Source: Aotearoamyces nothofagi (lineage: Eukaryota > Ascomycota > Leotiomycetes > Leotiales > Tympanidaceae). From it: a stretch of 64,000 nucleotides of DNA. The stretch lies in NCBI GenBank assembly GCA_015345905.1, contig JADDTR010000004.1:124001-188000 (forward strand), given 5' to 3'. The notes under the pieces are model-generated. The model was given only the letters and a program-made list of their open reading frames with translations. It was not told where the DNA came from and searched no databases. The position numbers and the translations under genes were made by a program. Shown piece after piece: positions 13,156 to 29,994 of the stretch (positions are counted from its first letter, which is position 1; each line of letters starts with the position of its first letter).

Positions 13156-15752
13156 ATACCCCACAGAGAAATATGAAATCGTACGTATGAGTACGCCGCA
13201 ACAGGAGCGAGCCATTAAAGAGGACGGTGGATGAGCCTAGACCCCATTCTGAGGGCGAGAATAGAGCTTAGAGTAGAGAGAGACTAGAATTTGCTGTTTT
13301 GTCAGATTTCGTTTGCTCGGCCTTGGATATATTGCGTCGCTTCTGCCTCGATAGTATGTATGTCAGATTGGCAGCTAAGATCAGATCCATATAAAGAAAG
13401 AAATGTTTCAAACAGTTGATGCTTTAGTGAGCAAGCAGTTAGGCGGTACCTTCAGCAAACCCCAAATAGAAAGTATTACAACGGGGATAGTAAAATCAAC
13501 AAGTTGGACAGCGAAACCAAGGGCCTCGGAGATGAGTTGGAGCCGGTTACGTCACGAGACTTGCGAAGGATATACTCCTGTTTCTGGCCCCGCCGGCAGT
13601 AGATTTCTTTTCCCCTCCAGTTTGCGTGTGGCTTAAGCCACTGGTAAAGCATGCTTCTTTACACAGATTATGTGTATGGTTGTGTCGTATACCAAGGCGA
13701 AACCCCGGAAGGACGGGCCCGTCCCAGAGTCCGCGGTTCGAGGTCTGTTGCTGTTATTCTTGCAAGTAACCGCAAAACATCTTGAACCTGGGGCCTGCTG
13801 AGCGAGTTGAAGAACTGGGTCCTGAGGCACGGAAGTCTAGACAGAACTATAATTGGGATAATACTTGCTTCGAGAATAATTAAACAAGAGGATTCAGATG
13901 GCGGCCAGCGCATAATAAGCCCAGCGAAGCCGCCGGTTTCATTTCCTCTCTGCTGAAGTTGCGATGTGCAAAGGGACATCCAGATTTGGACGTCATAGGG
14001 GCGGGGCGGCACCCGAACGGGCACTCGAGGACCGGCCTTGCTGGAGTAGGAACGGGGCAGATTTGGCCGGGTGGATGGCCTGCCGGGCGTTCCTGACTAG
14101 CGATGCGAACCCCTGAGGCTTTGCCGGGAAGGCTGGGAGCCTGCGAGGCCCCGCAGAAAGGGGTCGTTGGCCGCGGGAGGTAATTCTACAGTGGTGAGCA
14201 GCAACGGGAAAGCCTGAGAACTGAGAAGCAAGCTGATGGGGCACGGCGATGGCATTGTTATTACCTGCTGCAACGGGCCTGTGCACTTTCTGAGCAGCGC
14301 GTCGCCGGCGGAGGTTAGCATGAGTCGGGACGGCGACTGACCCTCAGATGTGAGACGGTGCAGTGTGTGTACTATACTGTACTATACTGCACGTACTGTG
14401 CTGTCCTGTGTTGTATCCGTCTGTACCCGTACAGATTACTGTAGATCAGGTACTGTAGATCGGGTGTGTCCTGGCCAAGTTGCAGCAGCAGCGTTGAGCG
14501 GGCACCCCTGGGCGGTGGACTTCCCACGCTTCCTTACAGCACTGTGATGTAGCTATCAGCAGCACTGCCCTGTAGCTATAGCACGGCGCTGTAGCTATAG
14601 CACGGCGCTGTACAGTACTGTAATACTGTAAGTAGTACCGCTCTTACATTGCAGTGCACTGCCTTATGGCCCTTCCTTGCGCACCGAAGCTCCGTAGAGC
14701 TCCCGGTCCCGGTCCCGGTCGCCGAGCTAGGCCTCTTTCCTGTCGAGCAGAAATTGCAGGTTACAACTCTGGCAACAGGCTGGCCAACAACGGCCAGCAG
14801 TGGCCAGCCAAGCCCGAGTGGGACGAACAGCGAACACGAGCAAACGAAATGAGCCTCCTGGCTGGCATAAGCTTCATCTACAGCACGGTGCTGGAGGGCA
14901 GTGCTGCAGCAGTCTGCCGGCATGATGGGCCCCCTTCGCAGCGGCCTGGCAGCGGGAGTGGAAACGGAGACTGGTAGAGCACCGGGTAAGGAGTGACCTG
15001 TAGGTAGGGTTCTGCCAGCGAGCCAGCCAGCCAGCCAGCAAGCACCGCCAGAACAGCCTTCCAGGCTTCTACGGGCTCTGAGCTGGCGGGCTCGGGCTGT
15101 CTACAGGCTTGCAGGCCCTGGGAAGACGGGCATCCGCGGCTGCTTCGGCGCTGGTTTGGTGCTGGCGGCCACTGACAGCCACGGACAGCCACTGGCAGCC
15201 TCTTGCAGTGCTCCCCCGCAAATTGCTGTGCTGCTAGCGACACCACACGACCCCCTGCCCCAGCTTAGCCGCCTGTACGGTGCAGCAGACCAGCAGACCA
15301 GCAGACCAGCATGCCCTACCCCCTCCTCACCGCCCACTCACAGCCGGAGCCCAAATTACAGAATTGCTCCCTCCTCCAAGTTCTGCCCTGCTCGCTCTCT
15401 GCAACTGCTCTCTGCACTGCACGGCTCCAGATCCACTGCAGCATCCAGGACCAGGACCAGGACCAGGCACCCCAGCCCTGAGTAGTACAGTACTGTATCT
15501 CTCTTATGCTAGCTACCCTTCCCTCTCTCTCTCCCCCTCTTCTCTCTTAACTTCCCTACTGTCCGAATGGCCTAATATCTAACCTCTTCCTCGCCGTCGT
15601 CGTTGTTTTTCTCTTACCAAACTACCGCTTCACTCATTCAGCGGGCACTCGTTTTTGCTGAGGATATATTGGACATCCACACACTCAAGCAGCCCTTCCA
15701 AATACTACGTGCTTGAAGAGGTTTCTTTCGATACAGTGCACGTCAAGACAGG
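13156..15752. other. gene-free stretch upstream of the GH17 gene
   Basis: About 2.6 kb without a recognisable gene. From roughly 14.0 to 15.5 kb it is GC-rich and full of short direct repeats (ACCAGG and AGACCAGC units near 15.28-15.47 kb, CCAGCCAG near 15.02 kb) and CTGTACTGTA-like motifs. The final 250 bases are pyrimidine-rich and look like a promoter and leader of the following gene. Confidence 0.55.
14570..14612. repeat. 19-bp tandem duplication with palindromic core
   Basis: Two exact copies of a 19-bp unit beginning CTGTAGCTATAGC (14570-14588, 14589-14607), with the next copy breaking off into CTGTACAGTACTGTA. The units contain the palindrome TATAGCTACAG-like core TAGCTA. Non-coding. 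Confidence 0.7.
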
Positions 15753-17611
15753 ATGAAGGCTGGTTACTTGACCATCGGAGCGGCCATCGCTGTGGGCGTT
15801 CAAGCTGGAGGTCATCACGCTCATGAGGCTTTTCATCTGAAGGGCTTGAGTGCTCGTCACAACGGCACAGAGCCGATCTTTAACTCTACCACGCCTAGCT
15901 TCAATGCTACCAAGTCTGTTAATGTTACCACGCCTGCGGTCAATGGCAGTGAAGAATGTGGCTGCTATACCGTGTGGGAGACGATTTATGGAGAGCCAAC
16001 GCGTAGGTCTCCATCTGCACCCTATTTTATGTCACCTGTTACTGACGGACACTGTCAAAAGTCTATTTCCCACCGCCTCCAGCATCGACAACTACCGTAG
16101 CTATCAGCAGTGTTGTGCCACCTTCATCTTCGTCTTCTGCACCAACTACTAGTGCTACTCCGACTACAAGCAGCTCATTAACAAGTAGTTCTGCATTGAG
16201 TACCAGCACGGCTCTTTCCAGCAGCTCTACAATTGTGGTTCCTGCTGCGTCAGTTCCAACTCCTCTAGCTACAACTGCCGCAACGCCTGGTGTATATACA
16301 ATCCCTGCTACCACACTAACTCTCAGTGTGTCAACAACAGTTCCTGCCGCCACCTCGACTCTGGTCTCATCTGGATCAGTAACATATGGAGGAGTTGTCA
16401 CTGTAGTCGAGACGGCTACAACCGTTGTCTGCCCATATGCCACTGTTAGCACTACCGGCGGCGTGGTTGTCAGTACCATATTGACAACAACCTATGTCTG
16501 CCCGTCAGCTGGTACCTATACAATTGCTCCTCTTACTACTTCTGTCAATGCCTCAACCGTCCTTGTGTACCCAACACCAGCAAGCTATGCTCCTGGAACA
16601 TACACCCAGGCAGAAGTTGTGACAACCGTCACCGAGACGGACTATGTTATTTTCTGTCCATTCACGTCGTCATCTGAATCAACCTCAACTTACGCTCCTG
16701 CATCTGTCACGACCTCCGCAGTCGTTGCAGCCTCCTCAGTTGTTGCAGCCTCCACCAGTGCTACTTCTGTCGAATCAGCGGCTTCATCTGCCTCGGCATC
16801 TTCGACGTCCAGTGGCAGTCTCGGCACATCCGGCTCCCAATGGGCTATTACCTACACCCCATACACGGACTCCGGTGACTGCAAGAGTTCTGTTGCCGTA
16901 GCCGCTGACCTGCTCCTTATCAAGGCCAAGGGGTTCGTAACTGTTCGTATTTACTCGACCGATTGTAGCGCTCTCACCTACGTTGGTAATGGTGCCGCAG
17001 TTGCAGGCCTCAATATGATCCTCGGCATTTATATCGACTCGAGCGGTATCTCTGGTGCGCAGACACAGCTTACAGAACTTTCTAGTTTCAGCCACTGGGA
17101 CCTCGTTGAGCTCGTCGTTGTTGGAAATGAGGCAATCTACAACGGGTACTGCACCGCCAGCGCTCTCGTCGAGTTCATCACCTCTGCAAAGGAAACCTTC
17201 GCAAGCGCTGGATACACTGGACCTGTTACGACAACGGAGACCCTAGGCGTCCTTCAACAATATGCTAGCACACTCTGTGACGCCCTTGATGTTGTGGGCT
17301 GCAATATCCACCCATTTTTCAACGCCGACGTGGATGCTAGCTCTGCAGGCTCGTTCGTGGCCAGTCAACTTCAAATCGTCGACGAGATATGCTCCGGCAA
17401 GACGGGTATTAACCTCGAAACTGGATGGCCAAGCTCTGGAACTTGCAATGGTTTAGCGTGCCCCGGTACCTCGGAGCAGAAGACGGCCGTCGCTGGCATC
17501 AAGGAAGCGGCCGGTGGAAAGAGCGTGATGTTCTCATACGCAAATGATCTGTGGAAAGATTTGGGTGAGTTTGACTGTGAGCAAAGCTGGGGTCTCGGCG
17601 ACTTGTATTAG
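15753..17611 (+). CDS. secreted Ser/Thr-rich GH17 cell-wall protein, BtgE-like
   Basis: Two exons, 15753-16002 and 16062-17611, give 599 residues. A signal peptide (about 1-18) is followed by an N-glycosylation-rich segment and the motif ECGCYTVWETIYGEPTLYF, which precedes a proline run in fungal wall proteins of this type. About residues 110-360 form a long Ser/Thr/Val/Ala-rich stalk, probably heavily O-mannosylated. The C-terminal 240 residues are a glycoside hydrolase family 17 domain: VGNEA carries the likely acid/base glutamate and LETGWPSSG the likely nucleophile. The layout (short N-domain, stalk, C-terminal GH17) matches Aspergillus BtgE, annotated as a cell-surface beta-glucosidase/glucanase. 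Its probable role is remodelling beta-glucan at the wall. No hydrophobic tail is present, so it is not GPI-anchored. Activity is inferred from family only. Confidence 0.9.
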
Positions 17612-18743
17612 ATGATTGCAAACAGTCCGTCACAACCAAGAAAACAAGAAGACAGCAACATGGTTAAGAGTAGGATATGATCTCCATGCGTCAATTGTCT
17701 ATACTTCTACAAATCATCTTTATTGGGTCGCGGCCCTAGGGGGAAGCAGACAAGCTTTTAATGCCTGGCTGGTTGGAAAGCTGCATGTATAGGTGCAAGC
17801 GTGGTTTATTTTGTATTTGGCTTTGGATGTTTGATAACTTTTAGTGTATATTGCCTAAGTGGCAACAAGTGTTCGGCTTTGCTGGCACGCTTCAATTGAT
17901 GGTTGCTACCCCTACCTGTCCCTTGTAATTTACAATGATTTGATTCTGATTTGCGCCCTTTGATTGAACAGGTGCTGATTTGATTATGGTTTGACTCGTA
18001 TAGCCAAAATCATATTTAGAATCATTATCAGATCACCATGATAACCACCAATTTATCAAAACCTTACATTATTTCTAAATCCTATAAGGTTATAAGTTAT
18101 ATATTATATGTTATCATAATGCAGAAATACTAGGGACATATTATGCAAAACTGATGCAATATGACGCGGTGGTATGCGCAGCTGCTTGCCCGCACTAGCA
18201 GACGGCCGGGCGAGCCTCGACCTAAAGTATGAGGAGGCCGTTATATCCAGTTATGGATGTTAGCATTATTATGTCACGGCTACTTTGCAGTACTGATTCT
18301 GGCTCATAACACTGACGAGTATCAATTTGGAGTATATAGAAACCCCCGACTAAGTCTCATACCTATCTCATGGTTTATGATGCAAAACGTCATAAGCGCG
18401 CAAAGGTAAGACCATCATCATACGAAATAAACGCTCTTGCAAATGTTCATCCTCACTACTAACCCTAGTAATCTTATTATTATGCCTCATCGGCGGCGCT
18501 ATGTAGCTTGTGACTGTCGGCTTGACCACCATTGGGACACATTGTTGGTGACTGGACAGGCCTAGACCGGCTCCCAGCTTGCTTGGTTGCTGAGGGATCT
18601 TTGATCGAGGTACTGAGAGCCGACGGTTGAGGATATCGATGTAAGGAGTAGGAGTGCAATGCTAAAAACTTGGACCTGTTCACATAAAGTCATCACTGCC
18701 GAGTTATTAGTATGCATCTAAATCGTATGTCATGATGCTCCAC
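17612..18743. other. AT-rich convergent spacer between GH17 and eIF3j genes
   Basis: Both neighbours end here, so the stretch holds two 3' flanks. It is AT-rich, particularly at 17.9-18.15 kb. No plausible coding sequence was seen. Confidence 0.6.
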
Positions 18744-19834
18744 TCACTCTCCAAAATCATCATCGTAGGAATTGACATCAGCCGTGCTCGTTGTGTTTCT
18801 ACTTGCAACAAGTGCAACCTTTGTCTTTTGAGCCTTGCTCTTTTTTCCTCCTTTCTCAGCAGCCTTCTCTTCCTTCATCTTCTCGTTGCCTAGAGCGGTC
18901 AGCCCACTCGCAATCTTCTTGATTTGATCACTAGGAAGGTCCTTCGCAAGCTGTTTTGTGAACTCCTGGAGGAAGATGACGTAGTGAGCTTTTTGAGAGT
19001 TATGGGTAAGAACTGGAATCAAAGTCTCGCGTAGCTTCTCAAATTGTGCCTTCGTTTTCGGATCAAAAAGCGGGAGAGTAGTCAGGTCCACGGTTGCAGT
19101 TGGGTCATTCGCATCGACGACGACTGCATTTGCAGCTGTGGTTGCCTTGCGGCTATTGCTGATCCCAACAGTGCCGAACAGATCCTCTGCGTGCTTTAGA
19201 TCGGATTCTTGCTCTGTCCTGCGCAACCGCTCTCTCTTGGCGGCTTCATCTTCGTCGCTTTCTTCATCGGAACCTTCGGCAAGCTTCTTCGCGTTCGCCG
19301 CTGCACGTTCTGCAATGCGCTGTGCCTTGGACTTCTTGTTCGCGGCGGCTTCGGCATCAGCTTTTGCCTTCTTCTCAGCAGCTACTTTAGCCTTCTCGCG
19401 TTCGACCTCGGAGTCTTCTGCCTCATCCCAAGCATCTAGAACCTATATGTTCGATTGACGTCAGGCGTTTGCGAGAATAGTCTGCATCGAGAGTGCCAAC
19501 TTACGTCGCCATCCTCCGACTCTTCATCATCGAACTTATTTCTCCTTGCCGGAATGGCGCCACCAGTAGCCGCAGTTGTCGGCGGCGAGGAAGGTGGAGT
19601 GCTACTCTCCTCATCATCTATTCGGTCGCAGAGCGGTTAGCAAACGAAGGCTCAAAACTTCACAGGTTGTATATCTACTGCACAACCGATCACCGCACGG
19701 TTCAGTCACCACGCATACACCTTGGCCCTCATACAGGCACAGTCTCTAAGTCTGAGAATAGTGGAAGAAGGCAACCATGGAAGACACCTATGACGCGTGA
19801 ACAATAGAATCGACTTACCCCATTTTTCAGGCAT
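18744..19834 (-). CDS. hcr1: translation initiation factor eIF3 subunit j
   Basis: Three exons on the minus strand: 19834-19819 (16 nt), 19617-19505 and 19442-18744, giving 275 residues. The start MPEKWDDEE is the conserved opening of eIF3j/Hcr1 and is only complete once the 16-nt first exon is joined. An acidic N-terminus is followed by a Lys/Ala/Glu-rich coiled region and the eIF3j core (VDLTTLPLFDPKTKAQFEKL). A basic stretch (KGGKKSKAQK) and the typical acidic end DDDFGE follow. The factor associates loosely with eIF3 and the 40S subunit and acts in start-site recognition, termination and ribosome recycling in the cytosol. Length fits the family (about 265-280). Confidence 0.93.
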
Positions 19835-20340
19835 GATCGCTGTCGGGGGAAGGTGGATTAGAGGCTCTTTCACTTGGATTCGTCAATTTGGATATTGAAA
19901 TGTAGCGTTTTGAATGACGAGTATCCCTGGATTGACAGAAAGTCAAAGTCAAAATGTGTTGTGGTTGTGAATAAGTGAACAAGTGAACGAGGGACAATTT
20001 TTGGAAGGGCAACTTTCTGTGCGAACGTCGGCACACTTGGGTTTGAAGTTGCCTAAGCCGTTCTAGGAACACCCCTCTTTCATTCCTCTAGATTGCTGCC
20101 CGACCTGACTGGAGGCCCTGTATCAGTCGAACAATACCAGATCATGAAATTTACATATTACAATATTACTACAAATGGATCTGAAAGATGCAAATTGATT
20201 TCATATCTTTGTCTAGTCACACTTAAAAGCAATTTGTGCCATTTTTGATCAATGTAGCTTTTCATTCCAGTGTCGCCACTAATTGGCTCATGAAACACGC
20301 ATCTCTCAATTGAGTATCAGATAAACTACTTAAGGCACAT
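19835..20340. other. eIF3j promoter and enolase 3' flank
   Basis: About 500 bases containing the eIF3j upstream region and the 3' end of enolase, both transcribed from the minus strand. No separate gene was seen. Confidence 0.6.
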
Positions 20341-21960
<1,620 letters not shown>

Positions 21961-22936
21961 TTTAGGTATTTGTGATATTTTGTTGTATCTGGATGAGGGA
22001 TGTCAGTGGATGTGCAAAGGTTTTATTACCGCTCGAGAAGAAGGAATCAATGACGCCGCCCAAACGAGATGGTGGGGTGGTGTGTTGCAGAAGCTCCGGA
22101 CACGGGCGGACAGATACAGCCCCTCCCTAGCCCATTCCGGCCGTCTAAACGGCTGCAACTTGCTGTAAGGACGAGAATCCATGCTATGGAATGCAGATCA
22201 AAGCTACTGACCTTGTCAATGTTATCCTTTCTATAGTTTATAAGTTGAACCCTGAAATAAGTTTGATGTTTTGGTGAGCAAAGGTTGGGTATTAGCGCGG
22301 GGTCCTTCACGTTATCGCCTAAGGCAACGTAAAACACTCCACCCACCAATTCTATTGGGTAAATCGCAGCCTTGTAGATGCCCAGATTTCCACTGATGTT
22401 CCGCTATTTCGAATTTGGCCGGAGGGACTATAGAGGGGACAGAAGGGCCGAACTAGATGCAGATTCTTACCACAGTACATCTACAACATCCCACGTACGA
22501 ATATCATGCAGCAGCACCCTTACCTGTACTATTACTGCCTACTAACTATACTAGCCATGGGCGAAATCATAAGCTCTGTAATATAGGGCCAACAAAATTT
22601 CTTGTAGTTGCCTGCCTGCCTGTCTTGCCTTACAAAACAGTTTGATGATCTGTACTGCACTTCAACTTGTACATCTCAACGACAACAAGCTAAGCATTAA
22701 TAAGGCATCAACGAAACAAACGCCTTTTCAAATCTGCTAGTTGTCGACAATAGCTGAGCTGAATGAATCATACACAGGCTGAATCATAGTCGTTAGTGCC
22801 GTAATCGATTACTGCATCTAAATTGAAGTCACACCCTTGGTGATGGTGTGATGGTTGTGAAGTACCCATTTCTGTCACCTGTTTTTGAAAATTTGAAAAT
22901 TAATATCGGAAGCTAACACGTGCTTTATTCGCCTAC

Positions 22937-23205
22937 ATTAATAATTGTGCCATCCTCCGAAAACGTGATTTGCTGAAACAAACTGCCTGAGGATGTCGCT
23001 GCCTAAGGATATTGCTGCCTAAGGATACTGCTGCCTGAGGATATTGCTGCCTGAGGATATTGCTGCCTGAGGATGTTGCTGCCTGAGGATATTACTGCCT
23101 GAGGGTGATACTGCCTTTTGATTACGGTGAACGAAAGATGCTCACTTTCATTAATAATTGTGCCATACTCGCAAACGTGAATTGTAAAAGTGGCTGCCTG
23201 AGGAT
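22937..23205. repeat. duplicated ~35-60 bp flank bracketing a minisatellite
   Basis: A block starting CATTAATAATTGTGCCAT at 22937 recurs about 212 bases later at 23149, and both copies run through an AACGTGA stretch into a CTGCCTGAGGAT unit. The 16-bp minisatellite lies between them. The arrangement suggests a larger tandem duplication whose repeat core then expanded in one copy. Confidence 0.7.
22983..23116. repeat. 16-bp minisatellite, eight units
   Basis: Eight consecutive units of consensus CTGCCTGAGGATATTG (22983-23110), plus a partial ninth, with one to three substitutions per copy. A further single unit sits at about 23194. It lies 370-500 bases upstream of the RPT4 start codon. Confidence 0.95.
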
Positions 23206-23485
23206 AAGTTGACGCAGCCGACGGAAGATGCCGCAACACTGTAGAGCTTCGCCAGAGCTGTGTTGCCTTCTTGGATAGCAATAGGCGTCTTCAATCTATA
23301 CTCAGGTTTCGCATCCACGTATTCCGACACCGAAACCTCGCCATTACTGACGCATAGCAGTCGTTTTTACATTTTAAGCCCCCCTTTCTCCATTCGCCCA
23401 CGTCACACTCTTTAGTCAGCACAAGCTTCGAAGAAGCACACATCCTTAAGAAACAATCGAGATATCGAGGACATCCGCCATAATC

Positions 23486-24848
23486 ATGTCGGCACAAAGT
23501 ACAGATGAGGAGCGTACGCATGCCCTCAGCTCGTTCAAGACAAAGCTTCTGGAATCACGAGAATGGGAGGCGAAGCTGAAGGCATTACGGCTGGACATTA
23601 AGAGCCTACAGAAGGAGTTCGATCACACAGAGGACAACATCAAAGCTCTCCAAAGTGTCGGCCAGATTATTGGAGAAGTCTTGAAGCAGCTCGATGATGA
23701 AAGATGTAAGGCCTTCTAGATTACCTGTCTTTTCACCTTGACAAAATACTGATATTCTCCTTAAGTCATCGTCAAAGCCTCATCCGGCCCTCGATATGTC
23801 GTTGGCTGCAGATCCAAGGTCGACAAGGCGAAGCTGAAGCAAGGAACACGAGTGGCTCTTGATATGACAACTCTCACAATCATGCGAATGTTACCGCGAG
23901 AAGTCGACCCTCTAGTCTACAACATGTCACTGGAAGACCCTGGGCAAGTCAGCTTCGGAGGTATCGGTGGATTAAACGAACAAATCAGAGAGCTCAGAGA
24001 AGTAATTGAACTGCCGCTGAAGAACCCTGAGCTGTTCCTGAGAGTTGGTATCAAGCCCCCTAAGGGTGTTCTACTCTATGGACCACCGGGGACTGGTAAA
24101 ACATTGTTGGCAAGAGCTGTGGCGAGCGGATTGGAGACAAACTTCTTGAAGGGTGAGTGTTAGTATATTAGTCTGTGTGTTTCTGACTGACTTTTATTAG
24201 TTGTATCGTCCGCAATTGTCGATAAGTATATTGGTGAATCGGCGCGTCTCATTAGAGAGATGTTCGGATATGCTAAGGAGCACGAGCCCTGCATCATATT
24301 TATGGATGAAATTGATGCCATTGGAGGACGAAGGTTCTCGGAGGGAACGTCAGCCGATAGGGAAATCCAGCGAACGCTGATGGAACTTCTAAACCAGCTT
24401 GATGGATTTGACTACTTGGGAAAGACAAAAATCATTATGGCAACAAACCGCCCTGATACACTGGATCCAGCCCTTTTAAGAGCTGGCCGATTGGACCGTA
24501 AGATTGAGATTCCTCTCCCTAATGAAGTCGGACGTCTGGAGATTATGAAGATCCATGCAGCCGGGGTCGTAACAGAAGGTGACATCGACTTCGAGAGTGT
24601 GGTAAAGATGAGTGATGGTTTGAATGGAGCCGATCTTCGAAATGTTGTCACAGAAGCGTAAGTATACTTTCCCATGCTATATCTGTGAACCTATTACCTT
24701 GATGCTGACAATACGACTTTCATGCAGTGGACTCTTTGCGATCAGGGATTATAGGGATGCAGTTAACCAGGATGACTTCAACAAAGCCGTACGGAAGGTT
24801 GCAGAGTCGAAAAAGCTGGAAGGCAAGCTTGAATACCAGAAGCTATGA
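23486..24848 (+). CDS. rpt4: 26S proteasome regulatory AAA-ATPase subunit Rpt4 (10B)
   Basis: Four exons (23486-23705, 23766-24152, 24201-24657, 24728-24848) encode 394 residues. An N-terminal coiled coil (about 10-70) and an OB-like region precede the AAA module: Walker A GPPGTGKT at 179-186, Walker B IIFMDE at 234-239, and the second region of homology with the arginine fingers in [20 protein letters not shown]. The gene encodes one of six ATPases of the 19S base ring that unfold ubiquitylated substrates and thread them into the 20S core. The C-terminus YQKL lacks the HbYX gate-opening motif, as expected for Rpt4. Another proteasome subunit gene (beta-7) lies 4 kb downstream. Confidence 0.96.
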
Positions 24849-26031
24849 TTGGCTTGGAAATTGCACTTTTAATGATGGCGTGTGGGGCATTCGAGAATGG
24901 GCGTGCATCATTGTCCTCATGTAACATCGATGATAACATTGTGAAAATAATTGTACCCAATTGATACCATCAACGAAACATGCTATGTGAATAAATATCA
25001 GATTGCACACTCAAACTTTCCTGAATATGCAATGCTGCTCTGATGATAGAGCTCGATGATCGGCTGCGCGACTCAACTGTGGATTTTACAGAAAGTTTGT
25101 TAATAAACATTATCGTTTCCCTCGTAACAAAGGGTTATGTGCTTGCTTTGCTGTCTGAGATGGCAAAACAAGGCCGGGTTGCACTACACTATCGTAGCAT
25201 TGCCCGACCATTGGGTGAGTTGTCTTACATGGTAGTTTCTGGCACTGCTGCATTGGGAGGTTGGATCGATAGTCCTGTAAGAATGATATTGATGCTTGCG
25301 GCAGAATACAGTGGCCCGTTTGCTAGCTTGTTGCAGTTTGAATGCCACCATGTCAACGAGAATTGAATGCTACATTTGACATCATGCTTTACCACTATCG
25401 AGCAGTGAAAACGAATGCCACGGTTGCATAGTTTGATGCTGCACTCACCGTTGAGCTGTACCTGTCGATCGTCATGCGTGTAGTCGTAACAAGAGTAGCT
25501 TTGTAGCGTGCTGTACAGTACACGCCGTGCGTGCTTCCTATATTTAGACTTCGGTGTGGCTGGAGCCTGCCAAGTGGAGAGAGCGCAGGTATACAAGGTC
25601 GGTAGTTGGCAACCACAAGTAAAAATACCTGTAAGACATCAATCTAATGTTGCTTGGGGAACGATGTTTGTCCAGTAATTCAGCAATCCTTTGAATCCTG
25701 GCGACAGCTACTGTACAATTAGGGGTCGTGGCGTTTCATAGCTCAGCCCCCAGAGAGAAAGGAACCGAAAGCTGGATGATTGATTGCCTAGGTTACCGCT
25801 AGCGGCCAAGCTTGAACTCCGCGCTGGCTTGTCTACACATACTAATAGCAGCAGCGGCGCTCTCAAACACGAAACATTGCAAGCCAACTGATACTCAATA
25901 CTTGCGTCTATCCTTCTCTTCAAAAGCTCCCCGTTTCTAACTGAGCAGTTGAGACTTCTGTAACGTCCTGAGGTTTCTTCAGCATTTTTGTGTATCAATC
26001 GCATCCATCGGGGCATTCCCTTTAGGCAACC
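24849..26031. other. intergenic, RPT4 to GFA1
   Basis: About 1.2 kb holding the RPT4 3' flank and the GFA1 promoter. Short open frames on both strands show no recognisable content. A GCTGTACAGTAC motif sits near 25510. Confidence 0.6.
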
Positions 26032-28443
<2,412 letters not shown>

Positions 28444-28793
28444 CTCTTCTTCGGGTACTCATTATGGGATTAGATTTGGGTCACGTTTGTTTAATGCTAA
28501 GCGAAAATGCATGGGATATGGTTATGGTCATTATGAAATTGCACTTTAATCGGCCTGTGTACAAGACATTTGCAGGCCAAAACTGGATTAAAATTGCTTA
28601 CCACTATATGACAGGAGCTCCTAGCTCAATGGCACTTGTTATGACAGTCTCAATGCTTGTTTTGATATGGTTCATGTCTTGAGGTATTCTAGTATTACAG
28701 CGGGGAACTACTGCCCGCCCCTCTGTTTAGTTGCCTTTGGATAATAACCCATATTATTCCTGAATCAATACCACTACGCCCACTCCATGGATT
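28444..28793. other. convergent spacer GFA1 / PRE4
   Basis: About 350 bases of two facing 3' flanks. Nothing else seen. Confidence 0.6.
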
Positions 28794-29764
28794 TTAGTTT
28801 GTTGTCCTTCCATATCCCTTAATCTGCTCGGCTTGATTGGAATATCTATTAGTATATGTCTGAACACTGCTGGATGAAAGAGTCACACTTACCAAATGCC
28901 CAGCTCTGATTCTCCAGCTTCTCATCTTCCTTCAGATCAATGCCAGTCTTCTTCACAACACCAATCGAGTACTTGTCCATACTCCTCGCATCTCTGTAAA
29001 AAAGCACCTTCAGCGACTCTTTCACCGCGTCTACGGCCTGCTCTTCTGTCAACTGAGCTGCCGCCTCTTCGCTCGGTGCTACCTTCCTCAACAGTGGCTG
29101 CGCCAAATGAGCGCCAAATCCAGTTGCTAAACTAGGTGCTGAGAAAGTTGTGCCCAAAAGATCTGCGGATGCTAGGAACGGTGCTCCCTCCTCATCGAGT
29201 CCTGCAACTAGGACCTGATTCCAGAGGGGATTCATGTCGCTACGGCGCTTGTATAAGACTTTCGAGATGTATTTGTGCAGATGCCGGGCATTGAGAGTGT
29301 GGCCAGAGGTGTTGTAGCCTTCTTCGATAGCGAGTGAGTTGAGGAGGCGGTCAAGGTATTGCATGTCAGAGACGTCACCACCGAAACCGACTATGGAGCT
29401 ATCGGCAAAAGTACGGAGACGTTTGACATCTGTGAATCTCGCTAGGGAACCGTAGGACGCTGGAAAACAAAGGCACATCAGTTCTATTTGAGTGACAGAG
29501 AGGAAGAGAGAAGCAGGACAGCGAAGTTATACCTAAGTTATCTGCAGCGATCACCACTCCGTCCTTGAATTTCAAGGCCACAACTGAAGTACCCGTGACT
29601 ATGGGCGATTGTGTGTGTTGATTTGGTCCGTTACTCTGCAAGTAAGAGGCATCATAGGCTCCATAGATGTCATCTCTAGGCTATTTCGTGGTCAGCAAGC
29701 TATCAAGGCTCTAGCCCCGTGAGGAGGAACGTACCCGACCCCATGCTTGCGGAAGGTGATTCAT
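28794..29764 (-). CDS. pre4: 20S proteasome beta-7 subunit (Pre4; PSMB4 orthologue)
   Basis: Four exons on the minus strand (29764-29735, 29680-29533, 29459-28893, 28831-28794) give 260 residues. After a short propeptide region comes [23 protein letters not shown], the start of the mature beta fold; the residue before GTSV is Thr but the following Gly/Thr pattern is that of the non-catalytic Pre4 class, not of beta-1, -2 or -5. The protein continues [14 protein letters not shown] and ends in [12 protein letters not shown] plus four residues, completed by a 38-nt last exon. It is a structural subunit of the beta ring of the 20S core particle. It is divergent from the HCNGP-like gene, with 230 bases between the starts. 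Confidence 0.92.
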
Positions 29765-29994
29765 GGCCAGCGTTATTTATTAGTAGATTGAGGTTCGAGA
29801 AAAAGCTGGAATTGTCTTGTGAAGTTGATGCGGATGGTATGGTAATATGGAGTTTGGGTTGTCGCGTCTACCTAAGCTGCCTGCTGGTTACTTGAGCTCA
29901 TAGGCGCGTTCATGCCTGAGGCTTGAACAATCTAAGATAATTATTCAGATGTTCGTCCTACAAGTTCATAAACTGGTACCCGTCATATTTCAAC

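Larger units (their letters stand above)
21961..23485. other. intergenic: divergent enolase and RPT4 promoters
   Basis: Shared upstream region of enolase (minus) and RPT4 (plus). It contains the minisatellite and duplicated flank described separately. No protein gene was recognised. Confidence 0.6.

Noticed and set aside
16063-16479. Antisense 138-codon frame opposite the GH17 stalk
   Set aside because: Its Val/Thr/Ala-rich content is the mirror of the Ser/Thr-rich repeats of the real gene.
22983-23116. CRISPR array
   Set aside because: Units are directly adjacent without unique spacers; this is a minisatellite in a eukaryotic genome.
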